A stretch of 6,950 bases of DNA, taken from NCBI GenBank assembly GCA_947461325.1, contig CANHLD010000091.1:1-6950 (forward strand). Reading direction: 5' to 3'. The stretch's first letter is position 1. The number at the start of each line of letters is the position of its first letter. Below, in pieces: positions 1-6,170 of this stretch. A program made the translations under genes and the position numbers. This DNA is from Comamonadaceae bacterium. Lineage in GTDB: Bacteria > Pseudomonadota > Gammaproteobacteria > Burkholderiales > Burkholderiaceae_C. The notes under the pieces were generated by a model. It saw only the letters and a list, made by a program, of their open reading frames with translations. It searched no databases and was not told the DNA's origin.

Positions 1-2
1 GC

Positions 3-464
3 ATTGGTTATGTGCCGCAGGGAAGAGATATTTTCAACCGCTTGTCGGTGGAAGATAACTTGCGCATGGGACTGGCCACTCAACCGGCATCAGCAGACAT
101 ACCTGCAGAACTGTATGAGTTGTTTCCTATTCTGGATCAAATGCGCAATCGCCGAGGCGGGGACTTGTCCGGTGGTCAACAGCAGCAACTTGCGATTGCC
201 CGAGCGCTGGCAGGCAAGCCTAAATTGTTGGTGTTGGACGAACCGACAGAGGGCATACAGCCCAGCATCATCAAAGACATCGGACGCGTGATCAAGCGTT
301 TGGCTGCGCGTGGTGACATGGCGATTTTGTTGTGTGAGCAGTACTACGATTTTGCCGAAGAACTGGCTGATCAGTACCTGGTGATGGAGCGAGGCGAAGT
401 GATCGCGCATGGCCCCGGTGCCGAGATGAAAGACAAGGGCATACGTAAATTGGTGTCTATTTGA
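3..464 (+). CDS. urtE: Urea ABC transporter ATP-binding subunit UrtE (5' end outside window)
   Basis: This is one of the two cytoplasmic ATPases that drive the UrtABCDE urea importer, a branched-chain-amino-acid-type (HAAT) ABC system. The visible 153 residues start at the Q-loop (GYVPQGRDIF, about 6-35) and continue through the ABC signature LSGGQQQQ (from 165) and Walker B with D-loop (LLVLDEPTEGIQPS, about 225-270). The QYYDFAEELADQYLVMERG segment follows. The IFxRLxVEDNLRMG, GGDLSGGQQQQ and EQYYDFA wording is typical of UrtE rather than LivF. The H-loop position carries Gln, as usual for UrtE; the residue two before it is Cys (LLCEQ), where Val is more common. The Walker A and roughly the first 75-80 residues lie left of the window. 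It is presumably the last gene of an urtABCDE operon entering from the left; that is inference. It ends at TGA 462-464, before two hairpins. Confidence 0.93.
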   Translation: MGYVPQGRDIFNRLSVEDNLRMGLATQPASADIPAELYELFPILDQMRNRRGGDLSGGQQQQLAIARALAGKPKLLVLDEPTEGIQPSIIKDIGRVIKRLAARGDMAILLCEQYYDFAEELADQYLVMERGEVIAHGPGAEMKDKGIRKLVSI

Positions 465-493
465 GATTTTGGTTGGTCAGTTATTGCAGCATC

Positions 494-520
494 CCTTCTT
501 TCAAATTCTCTGAAAGAAGG
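494..520 (+). terminator. Perfect 10-bp hairpin after urtE, possible transcription end
   Basis: CCTTCTTTCA (494-503) and TGAAAGAAGG (511-520) are exact reverse complements around a 7-nt loop, 30 nt after the urtE stop. It sits where an operon terminator would be expected. No T-run follows the stem (CCGGGCAG comes next), so it is not a textbook intrinsic terminator. It could instead protect the urt mRNA 3' end or act with the hairpin just downstream. Confidence 0.45.
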
Positions 521-521
521 C

Positions 522-544
522 CGGGCAGTCTTTCATAAAGCCCG
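522..544 (+). other. Second, shorter inverted repeat next to the urtE hairpin
   Basis: CGGGC (522-526) pairs with GCCCG (540-544), and the interior holds a further CTTT/AAAG pairing (530-533 with 537-540, sharing one base with the outer arm). It starts 1 nt after the 10-bp hairpin, giving two adjacent RNA stem-loops in the urtE to membrane-protein gap. The rest of the gap (545-636) shows no promoter that I can defend. Confidence 0.3.
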
Positions 545-636
545 TGTTGAATCAGTGCATACTGTCGTGAGTGGCTAGCGCTTGGTGGACAGCCAAGCCT
601 AGATCGGATCACAACACAGCAGTACAGGGCGAAGTG

Positions 637-1881
637 ATGGAATTACAGACTGAATTATTGAGTGGCTTTGCCACGGCTATCGGCATCGGTTTATTGATTG
701 GTGCCGTCAGGGAAAAACTCCATGACGCACAGACACTGACCTCTGGCATCAGAACACATACCTTATTGGCCGTCATTGCAAGTGCAGCCATGAGCATCAG
801 TGCCACTGCTTTCATGGTCACGTTTGCTATCGTCGGTGCTTTGGTGGTGGTAGCTTATCGACACAATATGCAGACTGACCCAGGTATGACCGGCGAAGTG
901 TCTTTGTTGGCCACGGCCATGTTGTCAGCTTTGGCAAGTCAAAACCCAGCTCTAGCTTCTGCGCTCGGCGTGGTGGTGGCTGGTTTGCTATTTGCCAAGA
1001 TACCGCTGAGACGATTCAGCCGTGAAATACTCAGCACCACCGAATTGCAAGACGGTTTGTTGTTGTGTGCTGCTATTTTGGTTGTGCTGCCTTTGCTTCC
1101 TAAGCAGCCTGTGGATCCCTGGGGTGTGCTGCAGCCTTATGCCTTGTGGCGCATTGTGGTGTTGATCATGGGTGTGGGCATGCTCGGTCATGTGGCACTG
1201 CGCGTGGTGGGTACTTTTTGGGGTCTGCCGCTGACCGGATTTTTCTCGGGTTTTGTATCTTCAACCGCTGCTTCAGCCACCTTCGGTTACCGGGTCAAGT
1301 TGCAACCTGAATTGCTGGGTGTGTCTGTGGCATCAACGGTTTTATCCAATGCCGCATCAGTCGGTTTGCTGGCCTTGGTGTTGCAAGTCAGTGCCCCTGA
1401 ATTTTTCCAAGCAGCATGGGCGCCGATTGCAGCAGCCGTTGCTTGCTTGCTGACGACGTCATTTTTCTGGTTGCGTCACAGCAATGTCCACGGTTCAACA
1501 ACTGTGCAATTGAGCGGACATGCGTTCAATTTACGTTATGCCTTGATGATTGCCCTCGTCATCAGTTTGGTGCTCTTGCTCTCAGCCGTGATGGGTGAAT
1601 GGTTGGGTGAGACTGGGGCGATTGCGTCAGCGGTGTTGGTGGGTTTGGCTGAAATTCACGCAGCAGGCATTAGTTTGGCGCATTTGAGTCGGTTGCCCGC
1701 ACATTCCAATCTGCATTTGCTTTGGGGCTTGTGGGGCGTTTTAGCTGCAAGCACCCTGTCTAAGTCAGTGCTGGCCACCATCAGCGGCGGCTGGCAATTC
1801 GGCTGGCGTGTGTCCTCGGCCCTGGTGTTGATGTTGCTTGCATTTGCCGCGGTATTGCTCTGGCATCAAAGCGCGGTGTGA
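637..1881 (+). CDS. MgtC/SapB-DUF4010 family polytopic membrane protein
   Basis: This is an inner-membrane protein of about 414 residues and roughly a dozen hydrophobic segments. The first ~120 residues match the MgtC/SapB pattern: AIGIGLLIGAVREK (15-28) and GIRTHTLLAV (37-46), echoing the family's GLERE...GLRTH signature. The rest matches DUF4010, with the diagnostic GFFSGFVSSTAASA (201-214) and a hydrophobic C-terminus. The biochemical role of this two-domain family is not established. Single-domain MgtC proteins are known for Mg2+-limitation and virulence phenotypes and need not share function. The frame is open back to a GTG at 571, but I chose ATG 637: those extra 22 residues are polar, the hydrophobic domain begins right after 637, and AGGGCGAAG lies just upstream as a weak ribosome site. 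It converges on ureD with only 17 nt between stop codons and no hairpin there. Confidence 0.85.
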   Translation: MELQTELLSGFATAIGIGLLIGAVREKLHDAQTLTSGIRTHTLLAVIASAAMSISATAFMVTFAIVGALVVVAYRHNMQTDPGMTGEVSLLATAMLSALASQNPALASALGVVVAGLLFAKIPLRRFSREILSTTELQDGLLLCAAILVVLPLLPKQPVDPWGVLQPYALWRIVVLIMGVGMLGHVALRVVGTFWGLPLTGFFSGFVSSTAASATFGYRVKLQPELLGVSVASTVLSNAASVGLLALVLQVSAPEFFQAAWAPIAAAVACLLTTSFFWLRHSNVHGSTTVQLSGHAFNLRYALMIALVISLVLLLSAVMGEWLGETGAIASAVLVGLAEIHAAGISLAHLSRLPAHSNLHLLWGLWGVLAASTLSKSVLATISGGWQFGWRVSSALVLMLLAFAAVLLWHQSAV

Positions 1882-1898
1882 ATGCATTCATTGGCAAG

Positions 1899-2729
1899 CT
1901 ACATGGCCCAAATGCGCGGGGCCACAGGCGGGAGCTTCCAGCACTGGTGCCGCCATTGCAACCAGACCGAGCGCAGTAATGCCATGGCGCTTTCCACTTG
2001 TGCAGACAGCACGCGAACGACGACCACACGCGCATCAGGTGAAGTCACACCGGCTTGCAAGCGCAGCGGGTGGGCTTCACATACCTCACGCGCCAGCGCA
2101 ACAACGTGTTCGCGTGAGACTTCGTCCATGGCCGAGCCTTGGGCAAACACCAGCGTTGATTGGCAACTGTGACCGTTGAGACCCAAGGGACTGTGGAGCA
2201 AGCGTTGATCGGTGGCGTGGATCAAACCGCGCTCCAACCAGACCCCGGCAATTTCCAGATGTTGTTGAAACTCACCCGTCACAAAGGGTTGGTCCGCATG
2301 CGGCAAGCCTAAGGCAGTCACATCCCAGGCCATGAGCCTGCTGCCAGCCTCCATGTGAAAAACCGCCTGGTTATGCGCTTGGCATCCGTTGTAGGCCAAT
2401 GCCTCTAGCGGTAACCATTCCAGACTGGCGTCATTATGCAAATGTGCATGCACCTGCTGTCGCGCAGTCTTTGCGTCCGAGCCATAAAAACGGGTGGCAC
2501 CGGGCGTGGTGATCAATGCGTGCGAACCGGTTTGTAAATGGATATCAATCAGTAGTTCATCGCCACCCACCAGACCCGATGGCGGATGCACCAGTATGTT
2601 GTGACAGATCTGGTCCCCTTCAGGGTAGAGGCTTTTCAGAATGCGCAGCGGACCTTGGTGTTCATGGCGGGCCACACAACGCTGGTTTTCGACACAGTAG
2701 TCAAGCTTGAGTTTGGCTTGCCAGCCCAT
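1899..2729 (-). CDS. ureD: Urease accessory protein UreD (UreH)
   Basis: UreD is a cytoplasmic chaperone that binds apo-urease and, with UreF and UreG, forms the platform for GTP-dependent delivery of Ni2+ and CO2 to the urease active site. The full-length 276-residue protein shows the family blocks in order: HPPSGLVGGDELLIDI (48-63), TTPGATRFYGSD (74-85), LEWLPLEALAYNG (103-115), MAWDVTALGLP (133-143) and the terminal PRIWAM, a close match to the usual PRIWxT end. HPPSG replaces the more common HPPGG. The start ATG is supported by an AAAGG ribosome site 5 nt upstream. That site overlaps the stop of the preceding transporter gene, so translation is probably coupled. It is the last gene of the leftward block. 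No ureA, ureB, ureC, ureE, ureF or ureG lies in the window, and the gene points toward urtE rather than following it. Confidence 0.95.
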   Translation of the reverse strand: MGWQAKLKLDYCVENQRCVARHEHQGPLRILKSLYPEGDQICHNILVHPPSGLVGGDELLIDIHLQTGSHALITTPGATRFYGSDAKTARQQVHAHLHNDASLEWLPLEALAYNGCQAHNQAVFHMEAGSRLMAWDVTALGLPHADQPFVTGEFQQHLEIAGVWLERGLIHATDQRLLHSPLGLNGHSCQSTLVFAQGSAMDEVSREHVVALAREVCEAHPLRLQAGVTSPDARVVVVRVLSAQVESAMALLRSVWLQWRHQCWKLPPVAPRIWAM

Positions 2730-2734
2730 GGGAA

Positions 2735-2740
2735 CCTTTA
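2735..2740 (-). promoter_or_regulatory. ureD ribosome binding site overlapping the upstream stop codon
   Basis: On the - strand the transporter gene ends TAA and continues AGG TTCCC ATG, so the AAAGG Shine-Dalgarno for ureD shares its first bases with the stop codon. The 5-nt spacer fixes the ureD start at 2729. Ribosomes terminating here could reinitiate on ureD. Confidence 0.7.
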
Positions 2741-4123
2741 TTCAAAGAGCTTGAATCCTACCGCAGCCACAAAGCCTACCAAGGTTGAAAACCCAGCCAT
2801 GTTCGGGCTGGATAAATGGGCTGCTTCGGGCAACATGGCTGAACCGATCATGGTCAACATGGCACCTGCGGCTATGCCTTCCACCACAATCATGGCGGAA
2901 TGCGGAATGGACTCGCCGATATACGCGCCAAAGGCTGCACCGACGGCGCAAATCACCGTCAGTGTGGTCCACAACAAAATGATTTTGGTGGTGGAAAAAC
3001 CTTGCTGCTTCATGTTCACACTGGCAGACAAAGCTTCAGGAAAGTTGGAGAGAAACAATGCGCCGACCAGTGTCAAAGGCATCACATCAAAAAATGTCAA
3101 TGGCACACCAGATGCAGCTTTCGCAGACACCAAAGTGAGCATGACGGTACCGATGACAAAGCTCTCAGGAATCACGTCCAGCAAATTGCCCAGCCAAATC
3201 GCCATGCCTGCATTGCTGTGCTCTTCTTTCATGGTGTTGAGTTCAGTGGCGCTGGGTACTTCGGCGCCGCCTGTGCGCAGTGCGTCAATGGCCAAGTTTG
3301 CCCACTGTTGTTTGGCGATGGCAGTTTGATCTAGGTGGCGTTTGTTTTCCAAAATCCGCTCAGACGCCAATTCACGAACTGTGGCTGCAAACTCAGGATG
3401 CAGTTTGGCAAATTTCTCATACTGCGTTTTGTGCAGCACCAGCAATTCAGCCGGGCCGTGTTCTGACACAGCCGTGGTGCTGTGCGCTTGGTTAGCAAGA
3501 AAAGACACCTCTCCCAGCAAATCACCGCGTTCTGCTGTGCGTGAACTGCCGTCGGAATGGGTCAAACTTAAGCTGCCGGAGCGAACAATGAACAGTTCAT
3601 GCGACATGTCGCCTATGTTGAACAAGGACTCGCCTTGCACAATGAATTTAGGATGCAGCATTTTCAGCAATTCATGCATGAGGTCAGGTGACATGCTGTT
3701 GAAAAAGGAGGAATTCCCAATTGACTGCATCAACTCGGATTGACGTCTGCTTTTGTTTTTGGCGTGCTGTGCAATCACATAAGCACCTTTGCGCAAATAA
3801 CCGCCATGGCTGCTGAGTATCTGGTCCAGCACAATGAAAATAAGGCCGCCGCCCACCATGGCGAACAACAAAGTAATGAAATGCTGTATCTCTGTACTTC
3901 GGTCTGCCAGATCCGCGTGCGCCAATGCCTCAACCGTGGGTGACACCAGTTCAATGGCAAGCGCGGAAATCAAAGCACCCGCACCAAATCCGCACATGGC
4001 GCCGACCGTGCTGTTTGACATCGGTGTAGTGATGCCGACAATCGCGCCCAAAATCATGGAGCCCGCAGCAATGGCGCCCAAAATGGCTGCCCAGACAATC
4101 AAAGTATGTCCCATATCGCTCAT
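2738..4123 (-). CDS. ZIP-family-like metal transporter with a cyclic-nucleotide-binding-type domain in its central loop
   Basis: This 461-residue membrane protein has three N-terminal hydrophobic segments (about 8-30, 39-60, 82-103), a long cytoplasmic loop (104-304) and five C-terminal segments (about 305-333, 346-370, 378-402, 408-431, 443-460). This is the 3+5 layout of ZIP transporters. GFGAGALISALAIELVSP (45-62) and GIAAGAMLTMIGSAMLPEA (416-434) resemble ZIP helices. Helices 4 and 5 carry DVIPES (316-321) and SNFPEA (359-364), where classic ZIPs have HNxPEG-type metal motifs, so the histidines are gone while Pro and Glu are kept. The loop holds a CRP/cNMP-binding-like beta-barrel (about 138-258) with GEVSFL (204-209). 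The conserved phosphate-cassette Arg is His214. Role inferred: divalent-cation transport or sensing gated by the loop domain; substrate unknown. The start is fixed by a strong AAGGAG. ZIP assignment is moderately sure, the cNMP-like domain surer. Confidence 0.8.
   Translation of the reverse strand: MSDMGHTLIVWAAILGAIAAGSMILGAIVGITTPMSNSTVGAMCGFGAGALISALAIELVSPTVEALAHADLADRSTEIQHFITLLFAMVGGGLIFIVLDQILSSHGGYLRKGAYVIAQHAKNKSRRQSELMQSIGNSSFFNSMSPDLMHELLKMLHPKFIVQGESLFNIGDMSHELFIVRSGSLSLTHSDGSSRTAERGDLLGEVSFLANQAHSTTAVSEHGPAELLVLHKTQYEKFAKLHPEFAATVRELASERILENKRHLDQTAIAKQQWANLAIDALRTGGAEVPSATELNTMKEEHSNAGMAIWLGNLLDVIPESFVIGTVMLTLVSAKAASGVPLTFFDVMPLTLVGALFLSNFPEALSASVNMKQQGFSTTKIILLWTTLTVICAVGAAFGAYIGESIPHSAMIVVEGIAAGAMLTMIGSAMLPEAAHLSSPNMAGFSTLVGFVAAVGFKLFE
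3350..3712 (-). other. cNMP-binding-like (CRP-type) domain inside the transporter
   Basis: Residues 138-258 begin FFNSMSPDLMHELLKMLHP and contain GESLFNIGD, LFIVRSGSLSL, AERGDLLGEVSFLAN and AELLVLHKTQYEKF. This is the usual order of cyclic-nucleotide-binding-type domains: entry helix, GExLFxxGD turn, yIVxSGxv strand, phosphate-binding cassette and C-helix. The cassette reads GEVSFLANQAHSTTAV. The Arg that contacts the cyclic phosphate in CRP and PKA is His here. The ligand could therefore be different, or absent. Confidence 0.85.
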
Positions 4124-4128
4124 GTCAA

Positions 4129-4134
4129 CTCCTT
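4129..4134 (-). promoter_or_regulatory. Strong Shine-Dalgarno of the ZIP-like transporter gene
   Basis: The - strand reads AAGGAG TTGAC ATG, a near-consensus site with a 5-nt spacer. It is the strongest ribosome site visible in the leftward block and fixes the start at 4123. The remaining 84-nt spacer back to channel 1 (4135-4207) holds only a weak 5-bp inverted repeat and no convincing promoter. Confidence 0.75.
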
Positions 4135-4207
4135 AAGTTCACCGCTTGCACAGGCTTGGATCTTTGAAGAACACACACCCCGAGGTGAGTACCTCATTTC
4201 AAAAGGA

Positions 4208-5149
4208 TTAATTCTCAGCCGGCATTTTTTCCTGCTGCACTTGTGCTGCAATGGCTTCGACTTGCTCATCTGACATGCCGTACTTGGCTTGCAAATTTTT
4301 GAGGTGGGCGGCTTCTTCTTCAGTGACCACACCATCTGCCAGCACTTCACGGATTTCCATCTCGTACAGGGCTTCACGGCGGCTGACTTGCGTGGTGTAA
4401 GCGGTTGACACTACACCGGTCAAAATAGCAGCCAAAGCAATCGCCAGAATTTGCGTGACGATGACCAGAATAACGCCCGGGAAGGTCACAGGGTCAACGT
4501 TGCCCCAACCGGAAATGATGGTGATGACAAACCAGTGCATGGCAGCCGGAATGGAGGGAAACACTTCAGGCTGATCGTGGCCTTCGATGATGTAGATGAG
4601 CGATGAAAACAGCAAGCCGCTGATGAGCAGCAAAAACAAAGCGGATGAAAACGAGTCGCGCTCTGACTTGATGGCTTCAAACATATCGTCCATGGCACTG
4701 TTGTAGCGCGACAGTTTGAAAATACGCAGCAAGCGAAACATACGCAGCACGCGCAAATCAGTGCCTGGGAAAAGCAATTGCAGATAAAAAGGCACCGTAC
4801 TGAAAAAATCCACCAAGCCGAAAAAGCTGAAGATATAGCTTTTGCGGCCTTGCCAAGCGGTACCGCCTTCGTCAACCATTTTTTGCGCGTACGACCAGAC
4901 ACGCAACACATATTCAAGTGAAAAAATGCCGACACTGAACAAATCAAAATAGTGAAAGAAATGGCCCCATTCTTCGTGAATCTCAGGCACGGATTCGAGA
5001 ATGATGGCCACTACGTTCAACACCACCAGCAAGGCGATAAAAATTTCACAAAAACGGCTGGCCGGCTCAGTCACATCACCTTCAAGTATGCGAAAAACCC
5101 GTGACTGAATGCGTTGATACGCTGATTGGGAAACGGTGGAAGCAGTCAT
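4208..5149 (-). CDS. Six-helix voltage-sensor-type cation channel with ISGWGN filter (channel 1)
   Basis: This 313-residue inner-membrane protein has the ion-transport (Kv-like) layout: S1 about 34-52, S2 66-86, S3 105-125 with D114, S4 132-149, S5 168-187, pore loop 200-220, S6 225-250. S4 carries a full charge ladder at every third position (R133, R136, R139, R142, K145, R148), so a voltage sensor is credible. The pore reads WFVITIISGWGNVDP (206-220). Compared with the canonical TxTTVGYGD it is one residue shorter, has Trp for Tyr and Asn for Asp, and uses Ser before GWG. K+ selectivity therefore cannot be assumed. The tail (264-305) is a predicted helical module, VLADGVVTEEE...LSDEQ-like, shared with the next two channels and resembling TerB-type sequences. 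Its ATG overlaps the channel 2 stop (TAATG). The family call is firm; ion and role are unknown. Confidence 0.88.
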   Translation of the reverse strand: MTASTVSQSAYQRIQSRVFRILEGDVTEPASRFCEIFIALLVVLNVVAIILESVPEIHEEWGHFFHYFDLFSVGIFSLEYVLRVWSYAQKMVDEGGTAWQGRKSYIFSFFGLVDFFSTVPFYLQLLFPGTDLRVLRMFRLLRIFKLSRYNSAMDDMFEAIKSERDSFSSALFLLLISGLLFSSLIYIIEGHDQPEVFPSIPAAMHWFVITIISGWGNVDPVTFPGVILVIVTQILAIALAAILTGVVSTAYTTQVSRREALYEMEIREVLADGVVTEEEAAHLKNLQAKYGMSDEQVEAIAAQVQQEKMPAEN

Positions 5150-5151
5150 TA
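5147..5151 (-). promoter_or_regulatory. TAATG stop/start overlap joining channel 2 and channel 1
   Basis: The stop TAA of channel 2 and the ATG of channel 1 share one A. Only a weak CAGGG lies upstream of this ATG, so channel 1 is probably translated by termination-reinitiation. Coupling of this kind often accompanies subunits made in fixed ratio. Confidence 0.75.
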
Positions 5152-6060
5152 TTTCAATTTACCCTGAGCCTGGTCCATCATGGTTTGGACTTCTTTGTCA
5201 CTTAAACGGAATTGCGCTTGCAAGCGCTTGAGTGTGTCGCGCTCAGCATCGCTGACCACACCATCTGCCAGCACTTGGCGCAATTGCGCCAAGTAGGCAG
5301 ATTTTTTTCTGGACATTTGGTTGGCAAATGCAGACGCCACGATACCAGTCATGATGGCGGCCATACACACGCCTAAAAAGCCGGTGAGCAAGGCCACGAT
5401 CTCACCGCCTTTGGTCACCGGTTCGATGTTGCCGTAGCCTGAGGTGATGGTGACAATCGCCCAGTAAATCGCATGCGGAATCGTGCCGAATTGTTCGGGC
5501 TGCGCATGTCCTTCTGCAAAGTGCATCAACGACGCAGACACGATGGTGGCGATCAACAGCAAAAAAGCCGCAGACCCGAAGGCTCTTCGCTCGGAATACA
5601 CCGCAGAAAACAAATCCTGCAAGGCCGTGTTGTATTTGGAGAGTTTCAAAATCCGCAACAAACGCAGCACACGCAAAATTCGAAGGTCTAAAGTGGGAAA
5701 GAACATGTGCAGGTAATGCGGCATGGTGGCGAAAAAGTCCACCAATCCAAAGGGGCTGAAGATGTACCCGCTTCTGCCTTTCCAGGCACTCTCAGCGTAT
5801 TTCGCACCGAGTGACCAGACGCGCAATATGTATTCCAGCGTGAAAAACATCACGCTCCAAAATTCAAGTTCGTGGAAAAAATCTTTGTAGACCGCATGAA
5901 TTTCTGGCACCGAGTCCAAAATGACAGCCGAGCAATTGACCAGCACAACCACAGTGATCAGCCATTCAACATATTTAGACAGCGCTTGCGTCGGTGAGCC
6001 GTCAAGAATCTCCATGACGGTTTGGCGCAGGCTGGATGGGGTGACGACTGATTCAGGCAT
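5149..6060 (-). CDS. Six-helix voltage-sensor-type cation channel with TSGYGN filter (channel 2)
   Basis: This 303-residue paralogue of channel 1 has S1 about 31-49, S2 66-84, S3 99-118, S4 125-143 (R127, R130, R133, R136, K139, K142), S5 163-181, pore 195-214 and S6 220-245. The two share exact blocks such as SVPEIH, LRVWS, GLVDFF, DLR-LR ladders, EGHxQPE and VLADGVV, which points to a tandem duplication. The pore is WAIVTITSGYGNIEP (200-214). GYG is kept, but the residue before it is Ser, Asn replaces Asp, and the segment is one residue shorter than the WAVITLASVGYGD of channel 3. The C-terminal helical tail (258-297) matches the others. The start at 6060 has no purine-rich site: the preceding bases are pyrimidine-rich (CCTCCTCAACAAGCT). 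An internal ATG at residue 16 is no better, so the start is less certain than the gene. Confidence 0.88.
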   Translation of the reverse strand: MPESVVTPSSLRQTVMEILDGSPTQALSKYVEWLITVVVLVNCSAVILDSVPEIHAVYKDFFHELEFWSVMFFTLEYILRVWSLGAKYAESAWKGRSGYIFSPFGLVDFFATMPHYLHMFFPTLDLRILRVLRLLRILKLSKYNTALQDLFSAVYSERRAFGSAAFLLLIATIVSASLMHFAEGHAQPEQFGTIPHAIYWAIVTITSGYGNIEPVTKGGEIVALLTGFLGVCMAAIMTGIVASAFANQMSRKKSAYLAQLRQVLADGVVSDAERDTLKRLQAQFRLSDKEVQTMMDQAQGKLK

Positions 6061-6084
6061 AGCTTGTTGAGGAGGAATTGGAAA

Positions 6085-6105
6085 GGGCAGCCATCTAGGC
6101 TGCCC
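6085..6105 (-). terminator. GC-rich hairpin between channel 3 and channel 2 (terminator or attenuator)
   Basis: GGGCAGCC and GGCTGCCC form a perfect 8-bp stem with a 5-nt loop. Read leftward, the stem is followed by TTTCC, a short weak T-run. It lies 65 nt after the channel 3 stop and 24 nt before the channel 2 start. It could end the channel 3 transcript, or, if transcription continues, set the ratio of channel 3 to the inner genes. The rest of this 110-nt gap shows no clear promoter. Confidence 0.5.
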
Positions 6106-6170
6106 GGGGCTATGGAGAATGAGGATGTCTAACGGTGACGCAAGGCATGGGAGTTAATGGCTCAATGGGC

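Noticed and set aside
547..565. TTGAAT and CATACT as a promoter for the MgtC/DUF4010 gene
   Set aside because: The two boxes are separated by only 5 nt, far from the usual 16-18 spacing.
571..636. Upstream GTG start giving the MgtC/DUF4010 protein 22 more residues
   Set aside because: The extension is polar and unlike the family N-terminus, there is no ribosome site before 571, and ATG 637 is followed at once by the conserved hydrophobic domain.
1882..1898. Bidirectional terminator between the convergent MgtC/DUF4010 gene and ureD
   Set aside because: The 17-nt gap contains no stem-loop or T-run, so none can be supported.
2586..3329. Long + strand open frame (247 codons) opposite the ZIP-like gene
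   Set aside because: Its composition mirrors the codon pattern of the real - strand gene. It has no ribosome site or recognisable domain, and the opposite strand encodes clear transporter helices and a cNMP-type domain.
4182..4195. GAGGT/ACCTC inverted repeat as a terminator or operator before the ZIP-like gene
   Set aside because: The stem is only 5 bp with no T-run and no second copy, so chance is a sufficient explanation.
4208..5149. Channel 1 as a decayed pseudogene because of its GWGN filter
   Set aside because: The frame is intact over 313 codons, the S4 charges and membrane helices are complete, and the tail is conserved, which argues for a functional variant.
6070..6075. AGGAGG on the + strand as a ribosome binding site
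   Set aside because: No credible + strand gene follows. On the - strand, where channel 2 starts, the complement is pyrimidine-rich and cannot serve as a ribosome site.
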